DNA of 20,164 nt from Undibacterium sp. (GTDB lineage: Bacteria > Pseudomonadota > Gammaproteobacteria > Burkholderiales > Burkholderiaceae), in NCBI GenBank assembly GCA_014376575.1, contig JACMRF010000130.1, positions 1-20,164 of the forward strand, written 5' to 3'. Each line of letters begins with the position of its first letter. Within the stretch, counting starts at the first letter, position 1. Below are positions 8,956 through 15,132 of this stretch, one piece after another. Made by a program: the position numbers and the translations under genes. A model generated the notes under the pieces. The model worked only from the letters and a program-made list of their open reading frames with translations, ran no database searches and was not told the DNA's origin.

Positions 8956-8990
8956 TTGTGGTCAAGATACGGTATCTCCATTGTGGTCAA
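8956..8990. repeat. Two 10-bp direct repeats flanking a small palindrome
   Basis: TTGTGGTCAA occurs at 8956-8965 and again at 8981-8990, exactly 25 bp apart start to start. The 15 bp between contain GATACGGTATC (8966-8976), a palindrome with a one-base centre. It could be a protein-binding site or a leftover of recombination next to the neighbouring element. The repeats are exact; the function is unknown. Confidence 0.5.
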
Positions 8991-9032
8991 CGAATGTCCT
9001 TCGTCACCTTATCTCGTCAATGGCGGCGCTAA

Positions 9033-9194
9033 CTACTTGGCGTCTTTTGTGCTGCTGATTGGCGCTGTCACTGAGGTCGGCGCTGGCTTTTCGACCGGGC
9101 TAGACTGGATCGGCTTGACAGGGATAAAGAGCGGGCCTTTTTGGCCGCATGCGCTGAGCAAGGCAATGCTGCCAGCGACGACAAATTGAGTCAT
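9033..9194 (-). CDS. lptM: Small lipoprotein LptM (YifL family), LPS-transport assembly factor
   Basis: A 53-residue lipoprotein beginning MTQFVVAGSIALLSACGQKGPLF. The short hydrophobic signal ends in the lipobox LSAC with the modified Cys at residue 16. It is followed by the family signature CGQKGPL(F/Y)IP and a Pro/Ser/Lys-rich, probably disordered tail. In E. coli LptM binds the LptD/LptE translocon at the outer membrane and helps LptD maturation; assignment here rests on that signature. The gene was chosen over the longer frame reaching 9446 because the signal peptide starts exactly at this ATG and the extension overlaps cyaY antisense. It is divergent from cyaY with 69 bp between starts. 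In many relatives lysA follows on the same strand; here the repeat-bearing region follows instead. Confidence 0.88.
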   Translation of the reverse strand: MTQFVVAGSIALLSACGQKGPLFIPVKPIQSSPVEKPAPTSVTAPISSTKDAK

Positions 9195-9204
9195 GAGTGT
9201 ACGT

Positions 9205-9232
9205 TTTTTCAAAATGATCAACACCGTATAAA
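9205..9232 (+). promoter_or_regulatory. Possible promoter for cyaY
   Basis: TATAAA (9227-9232, continuing as TATAAAAT) is a good -10 match; a T-rich TTTTTC (9205-9210) stands 16 nt upstream as a poor -35. The start point would be about 24 nt before the cyaY ATG. CACC/GGTG sequences flank the -10, forming a short inverted repeat. Only the -10 is convincing. Confidence 0.42.
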
Positions 9233-9263
9233 ATGGTGATTTAATAATGCGCTGGAGTGTAAC

Positions 9264-9578
9264 ATGACAGAAACAGAATTCCTGGGAATGGCCGACGAAT
9301 GCTTGCAACAAGTAGAGAAAATGTTTGAGCAAGCGTTTGATAATGATGAATTGGATGTTGATTGCAAACGCAGCGGCAACGTACTGGAAATAGAATTCGT
9401 CAACAACGGTTCCAAACTTATCGTCAATAGTCAGGCGGCGATGCAAGAGATGTGGCTAGCTGCGCGTTCTGGCGGTTTTCATTACAAACACGACGGTCAG
9501 TTCTGGCGTAATACGCGCGATGGGTCTGAGTTTTTTGCTACGTTAACGCAGATCGCTCAAGAACAAGGCGCGGCTTAA
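9264..9578 (+). CDS. cyaY: CyaY, bacterial frataxin (iron-sulphur cluster assembly regulator)
   Basis: A 104-residue cytoplasmic frataxin homologue that binds iron and modulates the cysteine desulphurase/scaffold (IscS/IscU) step of Fe-S cluster assembly. Visible signatures: an acidic first helix (MTETEFLGMADECLQQVEK), the acidic stretch FDNDELDVD, then the beta-sheet motif GNVLEIEF, then GSKLIVNSQ and the conserved MQEMWLAARSGGFHYK with FWRNTRDGSEFF near the end. Length is standard. The start has a clear GGAG seven nt upstream. It is divergent from lptM and convergent with the PBP1A gene, whose stop is only 13 bp away. The lptM-cyaY-PBP1A neighbourhood is common in Burkholderiales. Secure. 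Confidence 0.96.
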   Translation: MTETEFLGMADECLQQVEKMFEQAFDNDELDVDCKRSGNVLEIEFVNNGSKLIVNSQAAMQEMWLAARSGGFHYKHDGQFWRNTRDGSEFFATLTQIAQEQGAA

Positions 9579-9591
9579 GTATCCAACTAAT

Positions 9592-11907
9592 CTACTCTTC
9601 TATCATTCCTGGTTCGCCACCGTTAAGAACGCGAATGGCTGAACCAGGAGGATTTTCCGCATAGAAAAAATCTCCCTCGGCCTGAATTATACCGTTAGGA
9701 ATTGGCCGTTCCTCTATCGGGATTTCTTTTAACGCCTTTTGCATGTAGCCTATCCATATCGGTAGCGCCAGACCTCCGCCTGTTTCCTTGTTCCCGAGAT
9801 TTCTTGGTTGGTCGTAGCCTATCCACGCAATGCCTACTAATTTTGATTGATAGCCAGCGAACCAGGCATCAAAAGAGTCATTGGTCGTGCCAGTTTTTCC
9901 GGCAATATCAGGGCGTTTCAAAATCAATGCTTTCGTCGCGGTGCCAAAGCGTACGACATCTTTCAGCATGCTATCCATTAAAAACGCATTGCGTTCATCG
10001 ATCACGCGATTATCTTCATTTCCCGCTTGATCTGGAATCGCCTGTGACAGCACCTTGCCGTTCGTATCGGTAATTTTCGAGATCAAATAAGGATTGATCT
10101 TGTAGCCACCATTGGCAAATACAGCGTAGGCGCCAGCCATTTGCAACGGAGTGACCGCGCCAGCGCCAAGTGCCAGAGTCAAGTAAGGTGGATTTTTTTC
10201 AGGGAGGAATCCAAAGCGGGTGGTGTACTCTTGCCCATATTTGGCACCAACTTTATTGAGAATCCTGATAGAGATCATGTTCTTGGACTTGGTCAGTCCT
10301 TTGCGCATGGTCATTGGGCCTTCATATTTACCATCGTAATTTTTGGGCTCCCACGCTTGCCCTCCCGTTTGCCCGGCATCAAAACTGATCGGTGCATCAT
10401 TGATAATAGTGGAGGGAGACAGTCCCTTTTCTAGCGAAGAAGAGTAAATGAAAGGTTTAAAGCTAGAGCCAGGTTGACGCCAAGCCTGATTGACATGGTT
10501 GAATTTGTTAATGTTGTAATCAAATCCACCGACGAGTGCTCTAATCGCACCGTCAGTAGTACTTGCCGCCACAAAGGCCGATTGTACTTCTGGTATCTGG
10601 GTAATAGCCCAATTTTTTCCTTCTAACATCACGCGTATGACCGCACCACGTTGTATCCGCTTGTTTGCCGGAGCCGTAGTCAACAGGCCGCTGGCAGCAA
10701 AGGCGAGGTCTGTTCCGCTCATTTGTATCTCTTCGCCGGAAGACAGCACCGCCTTTACTGATTTGGCGGTTGCGTCGAGGACCATTGCCGCAATAATGTC
10801 ATCGCTATCGGGATGCTTGGCTAATTCTGCCTCGATCACCTCGTCCGCTGCATCTTTACTGATAGGAATCTCAATAATCGCCTCAGGACCGCGATATCCG
10901 TGACGCTTTTCATAGTCCATGACACCTTTGCGCAGGGCTAAATAAGCAGCGTCCTGATCCGATTTGGTAATTGTTGTGTAAACATTTAATCCACGCGTGT
11001 AGGTCTCTTCCTTAAATTGCTCATAAACTAGCTGACGGGCCATTTCGGCGACATATTCTGCATGGATGCCAAATTCACCACTATCCGTCTTGACGCGCAA
11101 CTTCTCTACCTTGGCTGTTTCAAATTGCGCCTCGGAAATGTAACCTAATTGTTTCATACGTTGCAAAATGTATTGCTGACGAACAGTGGCGCGCTTTGGA
11201 TTCGCGACTGGATTGTAAGCAGAAGGTGCTTTAGGCAAGCCTGCTAGCATTGCAGCTTCTGCAATACTGATCTCTTTTAGGCTCTTTCCAAAATAAATCT
11301 GTGCCGCCGATGAAAAGCCATAGGCTCTTTGCCCGAGATAAATTTGGTTCATGTAAACTTCGAGAATTTGATCCTTGCTCAGGTTTTGTTCTATCTTCCA
11401 CGCTAGTAAAATTTCATAAATCTTGCGTTTGAAGGTTTGCTCACTTGATAAGAAGAAATTCCTGGCAACTTGTTGTGTGATGGTCGACGCGCCTTGTTTC
11501 GCCCCTCCCATTAGGTTGTGCAAAGTTGCTCGGGCGATTCCTAGATAATCAACGCCACCATGTTCATAAAATCGATCATCCTCAATTGCAAGTACGGCTT
11601 TCTTCATTATTTCTGGAATTTCAGCAAATCTCACGACATTACGGCGCTCTTCCCCAAACTCTGCGATTAGCATATTATCGGCAGAAAATACGCGTAAGGG
11701 CATTTTAGGGCGATAGCTTGTAATGGCATCGATTTCTGGCAAGTTTGGGTAGGCCATGGTTAACGCGAAGCCAATAACCAAAACGGTGGCGAAAACCAAC
11801 CCTAATAATGCGCCGCTAAGGCCAATAAAAATGCGAACAAATAGCGTATTCGTTGATGGTTTTTTTTCTTGATCTTGATCGGTTTCTTGAATTTTAGTGG
11901 CGGACAT
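9592..11907 (-). CDS. mrcA: Penicillin-binding protein 1A (bifunctional peptidoglycan glycosyltransferase/transpeptidase)
   Basis: A 771-residue class A PBP that polymerises lipid II and crosslinks peptidoglycan in the periplasm. It has a cytoplasmic tail and a single membrane anchor (about 23-50). The GT51 domain shows EDDRFYEHGGVD with catalytic E109, GASTITQQVARNFFL, and KRKIYEILLAWKIEQ with the second Glu at about 166. An OB-like linker follows (about 325-440). The transpeptidase domain has SSFK (S481, K484), SKN (541-543) and KTGT (671-674). The open frame extends to 12051, but the added residues are not family-like, and a good promoter sits at 11941-11968, so the ATG at 11907 is chosen despite a weak ribosome binding site. 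It is divergent from the pilus operon, the classical ponA-pilM arrangement of Pseudomonas and betaproteobacteria. Confidence 0.97.
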   Translation of the reverse strand: MSATKIQETDQDQEKKPSTNTLFVRIFIGLSGALLGLVFATVLVIGFALTMAYPNLPEIDAITSYRPKMPLRVFSADNMLIAEFGEERRNVVRFAEIPEIMKKAVLAIEDDRFYEHGGVDYLGIARATLHNLMGGAKQGASTITQQVARNFFLSSEQTFKRKIYEILLAWKIEQNLSKDQILEVYMNQIYLGQRAYGFSSAAQIYFGKSLKEISIAEAAMLAGLPKAPSAYNPVANPKRATVRQQYILQRMKQLGYISEAQFETAKVEKLRVKTDSGEFGIHAEYVAEMARQLVYEQFKEETYTRGLNVYTTITKSDQDAAYLALRKGVMDYEKRHGYRGPEAIIEIPISKDAADEVIEAELAKHPDSDDIIAAMVLDATAKSVKAVLSSGEEIQMSGTDLAFAASGLLTTAPANKRIQRGAVIRVMLEGKNWAITQIPEVQSAFVAASTTDGAIRALVGGFDYNINKFNHVNQAWRQPGSSFKPFIYSSSLEKGLSPSTIINDAPISFDAGQTGGQAWEPKNYDGKYEGPMTMRKGLTKSKNMISIRILNKVGAKYGQEYTTRFGFLPEKNPPYLTLALGAGAVTPLQMAGAYAVFANGGYKINPYLISKITDTNGKVLSQAIPDQAGNEDNRVIDERNAFLMDSMLKDVVRFGTATKALILKRPDIAGKTGTTNDSFDAWFAGYQSKLVGIAWIGYDQPRNLGNKETGGGLALPIWIGYMQKALKEIPIEERPIPNGIIQAEGDFFYAENPPGSAIRVLNGGEPGMIEE

Positions 11908-11940
11908 TGATGGCAATTCAGACGTTAAAAGGCAGTGAGT

Positions 11941-11968
11941 ATTATAGCCGCAGGTGATTAATTGAGAA
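11941..11968 (-). promoter_or_regulatory. Sigma70-type promoter for mrcA
   Basis: On the minus strand TTCTCA (complement of 11963-11968), a 16-nt spacer and a perfect TATAAT (complement of 11941-11946). The leader would be about 25-30 nt to the ATG at 11907. This placement excludes upstream starts of the longer open frame. Confidence 0.6.
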
Positions 11969-12167
11969 AATTGGCAAACATGTATCTGATATAAGTGGAT
12001 ATTTGGCAACGTAATTATGCAATGCTTTGTGGAAAATGCTTTACATAACAAGAGTCTTATTGCTACGATTTAATGTAAGCTTTGATAAATGCGTCCTAAA
12101 TGGCGGTTTTTAAAAGAAAATTTAATTATCCATGGTGTATTGCGCAGCGCGATTTTGTATTAAGTAA

Positions 12168-12195
12168 TTGTTGAACATCATAAAATGAGTATTAA
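12168..12195 (+). promoter_or_regulatory. Likely promoter for the pilMNOPQ operon
   Basis: TTGTTG (12168-12173), a 16-nt spacer and TATTAA (12190-12195) precede the pilM TTG start at 12213. The resulting leader would be very short and would barely include the ribosome binding site at 12201, so the more distant pair at 12040-12069 may be the true promoter. Confidence 0.35.
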
Positions 12196-12212
12196 TTTTT
12201 GAGGGGATATCC

Positions 12213-13292
12213 TTGGCTTTAGATCTGGCATCATTGCTTGGAAAAAAGAATCCGCCCTTGGTTGGTTTGGATATAAGCACGTCTGACGTCAAAATTGTTG
12301 AGCTCTCAAAAATTGGCGATAACTCCTATAAACTGGAAAGATGCGCTTCTGAACCGCTGCCAAAAGGTGCGGTTGTTGATGGCAACATCGAAAATATCGA
12401 ACAAGTTTCCGAAGCAATTCGCAAAGTAATTAAAAAAAGTGGCTCCAGTGTCAAAAGTGTCGCATTGGCGATGCCTGCGTCTGCCGTCATTACAAAAAAA
12501 ATTATCCTGGCTGCAAATTTGAGTGAGCAGGCACTTGAGGTGCAAGTCGAATCTGAAGCAAACCAATATATTCCATTTGCGATGGATGAAGTTAGTTTGG
12601 ATTTCTGCGTGATTGGATCGGCAGCAAATTCGGAAGAAGATGTTGAGGTTTTGCTCGCTGCGTCTCGTAAGGAAAAAATTGAAGATCGTGTGGCTGTCGT
12701 TGAAGCTTCAGGATTGCAAGCAAAAGTAATGGATATAGAGTCTTATGCAGCTCGTGCATCAATTAGCCGACTGATAGAGCAGCAGCCAAATTCAGGACGA
12801 GATCAAATTTACGCACTCTTTCAGATAGGCTCCAAAGTAACTTACATTTCGATCTTGCTGAATGGTGAAGTCATTTATGAGCGTGATCAACAGTTTGGCG
12901 GCAATCAATTAACTCAAGATATCGTACGTAATTATGGTTTGTCGTTCGAAGAGGCTGAGGCCAAGAAAAAGCAGGGTGATTTACCTGATAGTTATGAAAT
13001 GGAATTGTTAGAACCTTTCCTAGAAAGTTCTGCGCTTGAGGTAACTAGGGCGATTCAATTCTTTTTTACGTCAACTCCATTTACGCGGGTTGATCAGATA
13101 TTTTTGGCGGGTGGATGCGCAGTGATTCCTGGATTGGTTGATATTGTCGCTGAACGTACTAAACTTTCGACCTCAGTTGTGAGTCCTTTTAAGGGAATGG
13201 ATTTGTCTTCGAATGTCAGCGAAAAATTGCTGAGGACTGATGCTCCTTCTTATCTTGTAGCGTGTGGTTTGGCAATGCGGAGATTTGGCTAA
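12213..13292 (+). CDS. pilM: Type IV pilus assembly protein PilM
   Basis: PilM is an actin-like ATPase on the cytoplasmic face of the inner membrane; it binds the N-terminal INLLP tail of PilN and helps build the pilus alignment complex. The 359-residue protein shows the actin-fold nucleotide motifs: VGLDISTSDVKIVELSK (17-33), a second phosphate loop around LFQIGSKVTYISILLNG, GGNQLTQDIVRNYGLSFEEAE, and the adenosine motif FLAGGCAVIPGL. The start is TTG at 12213, chosen because MALDLASLLG is the family N-terminus and GAGGGG lies at the right distance; the nearby ATG at 12186 is followed by a stop after five codons. The stop overlaps the pilN ATG by one base (TAATG), indicating translational coupling. 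Confidence 0.96.
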   Translation: MALDLASLLGKKNPPLVGLDISTSDVKIVELSKIGDNSYKLERCASEPLPKGAVVDGNIENIEQVSEAIRKVIKKSGSSVKSVALAMPASAVITKKIILAANLSEQALEVQVESEANQYIPFAMDEVSLDFCVIGSAANSEEDVEVLLAASRKEKIEDRVAVVEASGLQAKVMDIESYAARASISRLIEQQPNSGRDQIYALFQIGSKVTYISILLNGEVIYERDQQFGGNQLTQDIVRNYGLSFEEAEAKKKQGDLPDSYEMELLEPFLESSALEVTRAIQFFFTSTPFTRVDQIFLAGGCAVIPGLVDIVAERTKLSTSVVSPFKGMDLSSNVSEKLLRTDAPSYLVACGLAMRRFG

Positions 13293-13924
13293 TGATTAAG
13301 ATTAACCTACTTCCCCATCGTGAAGAAAAACGTAAACGGCTAAAAAATGACTTTTATTCGTTGTTAATGTTTGCTGCTGTTGTCGGTGTAATTATTGTAA
13401 TTTTAGTGGCAACCGTGTTTTCACGGCAACTTTCAGCGCAGGCGGATAGAAATAATTTTATTAAGGCAGAAAATCTTAAATTAGATGAAAAAATTAAAGA
13501 AGTTGCTGGCCTGAAGCAAGAAATTGATGGTTTGAAAGCACGCCAGCAAGCCGTTGAAGATTTGCAAGGAGATCGCAATCAGCCGGTGTTTATGCTTGAT
13601 GAGTTAGTAAAGTTAACGCCAGAGGGTGTGTATTTAAAATCACTTAAGCAAGAAGGGCAGCGTATTTTACTTAACGGTTATGCGCAATCAAATCAACGAG
13701 TTGCTGAGTTTCTTTTTAATCTCGGTAATAAATCTGCCTGGATGATAAAACCAGAATTAATTGAAATTAAGTCAACTGGTATTGGTCAAGGACGTGATGC
13801 CAAGAAAGTATTTGATTTTTCTATGAGTGTTGAAATCAGGCGACCACGCGAGGTTGAAGCATCCGCTTCAAGCGCAGCTTCGGCAAGTAGTTCAGTAGCA
13901 ACAATAGTTGCTAAAAAACCCTGA
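13292..13924 (+). CDS. pilN: Type IV pilus assembly protein PilN
   Basis: A 210-residue bitopic inner-membrane protein of the alignment complex. The N-terminus MIKINLLPHREEKRK carries the INLLP motif that inserts into PilM. A transmembrane helix follows at about 22-44 (SLLMFAAVVGVIIVILVATVF), then a periplasmic coiled coil (about 50-95, QSAQADRNN to KARQQAVEDLQ-type heptads), then a ferredoxin-like domain (PVFMLDELVKLTPEGVYLKSLKQ). The C-terminus is a low-complexity Ala/Ser run. The ATG at 13292 is used in preference to an in-frame upstream start at 13262 because the INLLP motif must be N-terminal. Coupled to pilM by a 1-bp overlap. Confidence 0.95.
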   Translation: MIKINLLPHREEKRKRLKNDFYSLLMFAAVVGVIIVILVATVFSRQLSAQADRNNFIKAENLKLDEKIKEVAGLKQEIDGLKARQQAVEDLQGDRNQPVFMLDELVKLTPEGVYLKSLKQEGQRILLNGYAQSNQRVAEFLFNLGNKSAWMIKPELIEIKSTGIGQGRDAKKVFDFSMSVEIRRPREVEASASSAASASSSVATIVAKKP

Positions 13925-13948
13925 ACGAAGATGAGAGATTGATTAAAT

Positions 13949-14596
13949 ATGGCAAATATAAAAGAAATTAGTGATTCAATTAGCTCGCAGTTTCGCGATC
14001 TGAATGGCGTACATCCTGGTTTGTGGCCGATAGCACCTAGGATTCTGTCCGCAATGGGTTTAGTTGTACTTGTGATTTTTTTAGGTTGGTATTTTTATTG
14101 GAGCGGACAAATAGATGAGCTCGATGCTGGACAGATGGAAGAGCAGAAATTAAAAGATTCGTTCAAACAGAAAATGCAACAGGCAATTAGTTTGGATGCG
14201 TTGAAGGAACAGCGAAAATTAGTGTTGCAATACGTTGCTACGATGGAAAAACAGTTGCCAAGCAAGGCTGAAATGGCAGCGTTACTATCTGATATAAATC
14301 AAGCTGGTTTGGGGCGTTCGATGACGTTTGAGAATTTTAAACCTGGCCAGATCATAGCAAAAGATTATTACGCGGAACTTCCTATCGACATTAAATTATC
14401 AGGGAGCTATCATGATATGGGAGAGTTTGCGAGTGATATTGCTAAACTACCAAGGATCGTTACTCTAAACAATTTAAGTATCTCGACGGGTAAGGATTCA
14501 AATTTGGTATTAGATGTTGTTGCTAAAACTTTCCGGTACTTAGATCCTGATGAGATTTCGGCTCAAGCAGCCTTGAAAAAAGGAGCCAAAAAATGA
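13949..14596 (+). CDS. pilO: Type IV pilus inner-membrane protein PilO
   Basis: A 215-residue partner of PilN. PilN/PilO heterodimers link the PilM-side cytoplasmic complex to PilP and the secretin across the periplasm. Layout: a short cytoplasmic N-terminus, a transmembrane helix at about 33-52 (SAMGLVVLVIFLGWYFYW), a coiled coil (about 55-100, rich in Lys/Glu/Gln), and a ferredoxin-like domain including PSKAEMAALLSDINQAGLGRSM and ELPIDIKLSGSYHDMGEFASDIAKLPRIV, very typical of PilO. The start lies 24 bp after pilN. The stop overlaps the pilP start (ATGA at 14593-14596). Confidence 0.95.
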   Translation: MANIKEISDSISSQFRDLNGVHPGLWPIAPRILSAMGLVVLVIFLGWYFYWSGQIDELDAGQMEEQKLKDSFKQKMQQAISLDALKEQRKLVLQYVATMEKQLPSKAEMAALLSDINQAGLGRSMTFENFKPGQIIAKDYYAELPIDIKLSGSYHDMGEFASDIAKLPRIVTLNNLSISTGKDSNLVLDVVAKTFRYLDPDEISAQAALKKGAKK

Positions 14597-15132
14597 TTAA
14601 ATTTTGGCAAACAACGCTGATCTTTTTATTACCCTTAACCTTGTTAGCTGGATGTGGTGACAACGGATTAACTGAATTGCAGCAATGGATGGACATGGCT
14701 AAAAAAGAATCTCGTGTCGTTATTGCAAAAGTGAGCGAACCTAAAGTATATGTAGCAGTGGCGTATGCAGGAAAAAATCAAATCGACCCGTATAATCCTG
14801 CTAAGTTGCTCGTTGTGTTGGCCAGAATGAAGGCTGAGTCAGATAATGGTTTGCGTCCAGATATGGAAAGACGAAGAGAGGTTTTAGAATCATTTCCATT
14901 TGATACATTAAAGATGGTCGGAGTGATTGAAAAGGCAAACATTCGACAAGCTATTATACAAGTCGATAAAACAATCTACCCGGCAAAATTAGGCAATTAC
15001 GTAGGCCAAAATTTTGGGGTGATTACGAAAATCACTGACAGCGAGGTACAGGTTAAGGAAATTGTCCAAGATGCAGCTGGTGAATGGACTGAGCGTAAGG
15101 CCACGTTAGAGTTGCTGGAGACAAAAAAATGA
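14593..15132 (+). CDS. pilP: Type IV pilus lipoprotein PilP
   Basis: A 179-residue lipoprotein that connects the PilN/PilO dimer to the N0/N1 domains of the PilQ secretin. The signal peptide ends in the lipobox LAGC with the modified cysteine at residue 21. It is followed by an extended region and then a compact beta domain with the family-typical stretch DPYNPAKL, RPDMERRREVLESFPFDTLKMVG, and LGNYVGQNFGVITKITDSEVQVKEIV. The ATG overlaps the pilO stop by 4 bp, and its own stop overlaps the pilQ ATG at 15129 by 4 bp, so the operon is tightly coupled here. Confidence 0.95.
   Translation: MIKFWQTTLIFLLPLTLLAGCGDNGLTELQQWMDMAKKESRVVIAKVSEPKVYVAVAYAGKNQIDPYNPAKLLVVLARMKAESDNGLRPDMERRREVLESFPFDTLKMVGVIEKANIRQAIIQVDKTIYPAKLGNYVGQNFGVITKITDSEVQVKEIVQDAAGEWTERKATLELLETKK

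Larger units (their letters stand above)
8634..9032. other. 399-bp region without a gene between ccsB and lptM
   Basis: No reading frame here resembles a protein; the short open frames on either strand cross the repeat described below. It holds a 181-bp inverted-repeat element (8692-8872) and a direct-repeat/palindrome cluster (8956-8990). The rest (8634-8691, 8873-8955, 8991-9032) shows nothing I can assign. No good terminator for ccsB or lptM, which converge here, was seen. Confidence 0.7.
11908..12212. other. 305-bp divergent regulatory region between mrcA and pilM
   Basis: AT-rich, without a gene. It contains the mrcA promoter (11941-11968, minus), one likely and one alternative pilM promoter (12168-12195; and TTTACA at 12040-12045 with TACGAT at 12064-12069, 18-nt spacer), and the strong pilM ribosome binding site GAGGGG at about 12201-12206. 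I found no sigma54-type GG-N10-GC element. Confidence 0.6.

Noticed and set aside
12004..12022. Possible sigma54 promoter (TGGCAACG ... TGCA) before pilM
   Set aside because: The GG and GC dinucleotides are 12 nt apart rather than the required 10.
11908..12051. N-terminal extension of PBP1A
   Set aside because: It would start upstream of the perfect TATAAT box at 11941 and does not look like a PBP cytoplasmic tail.
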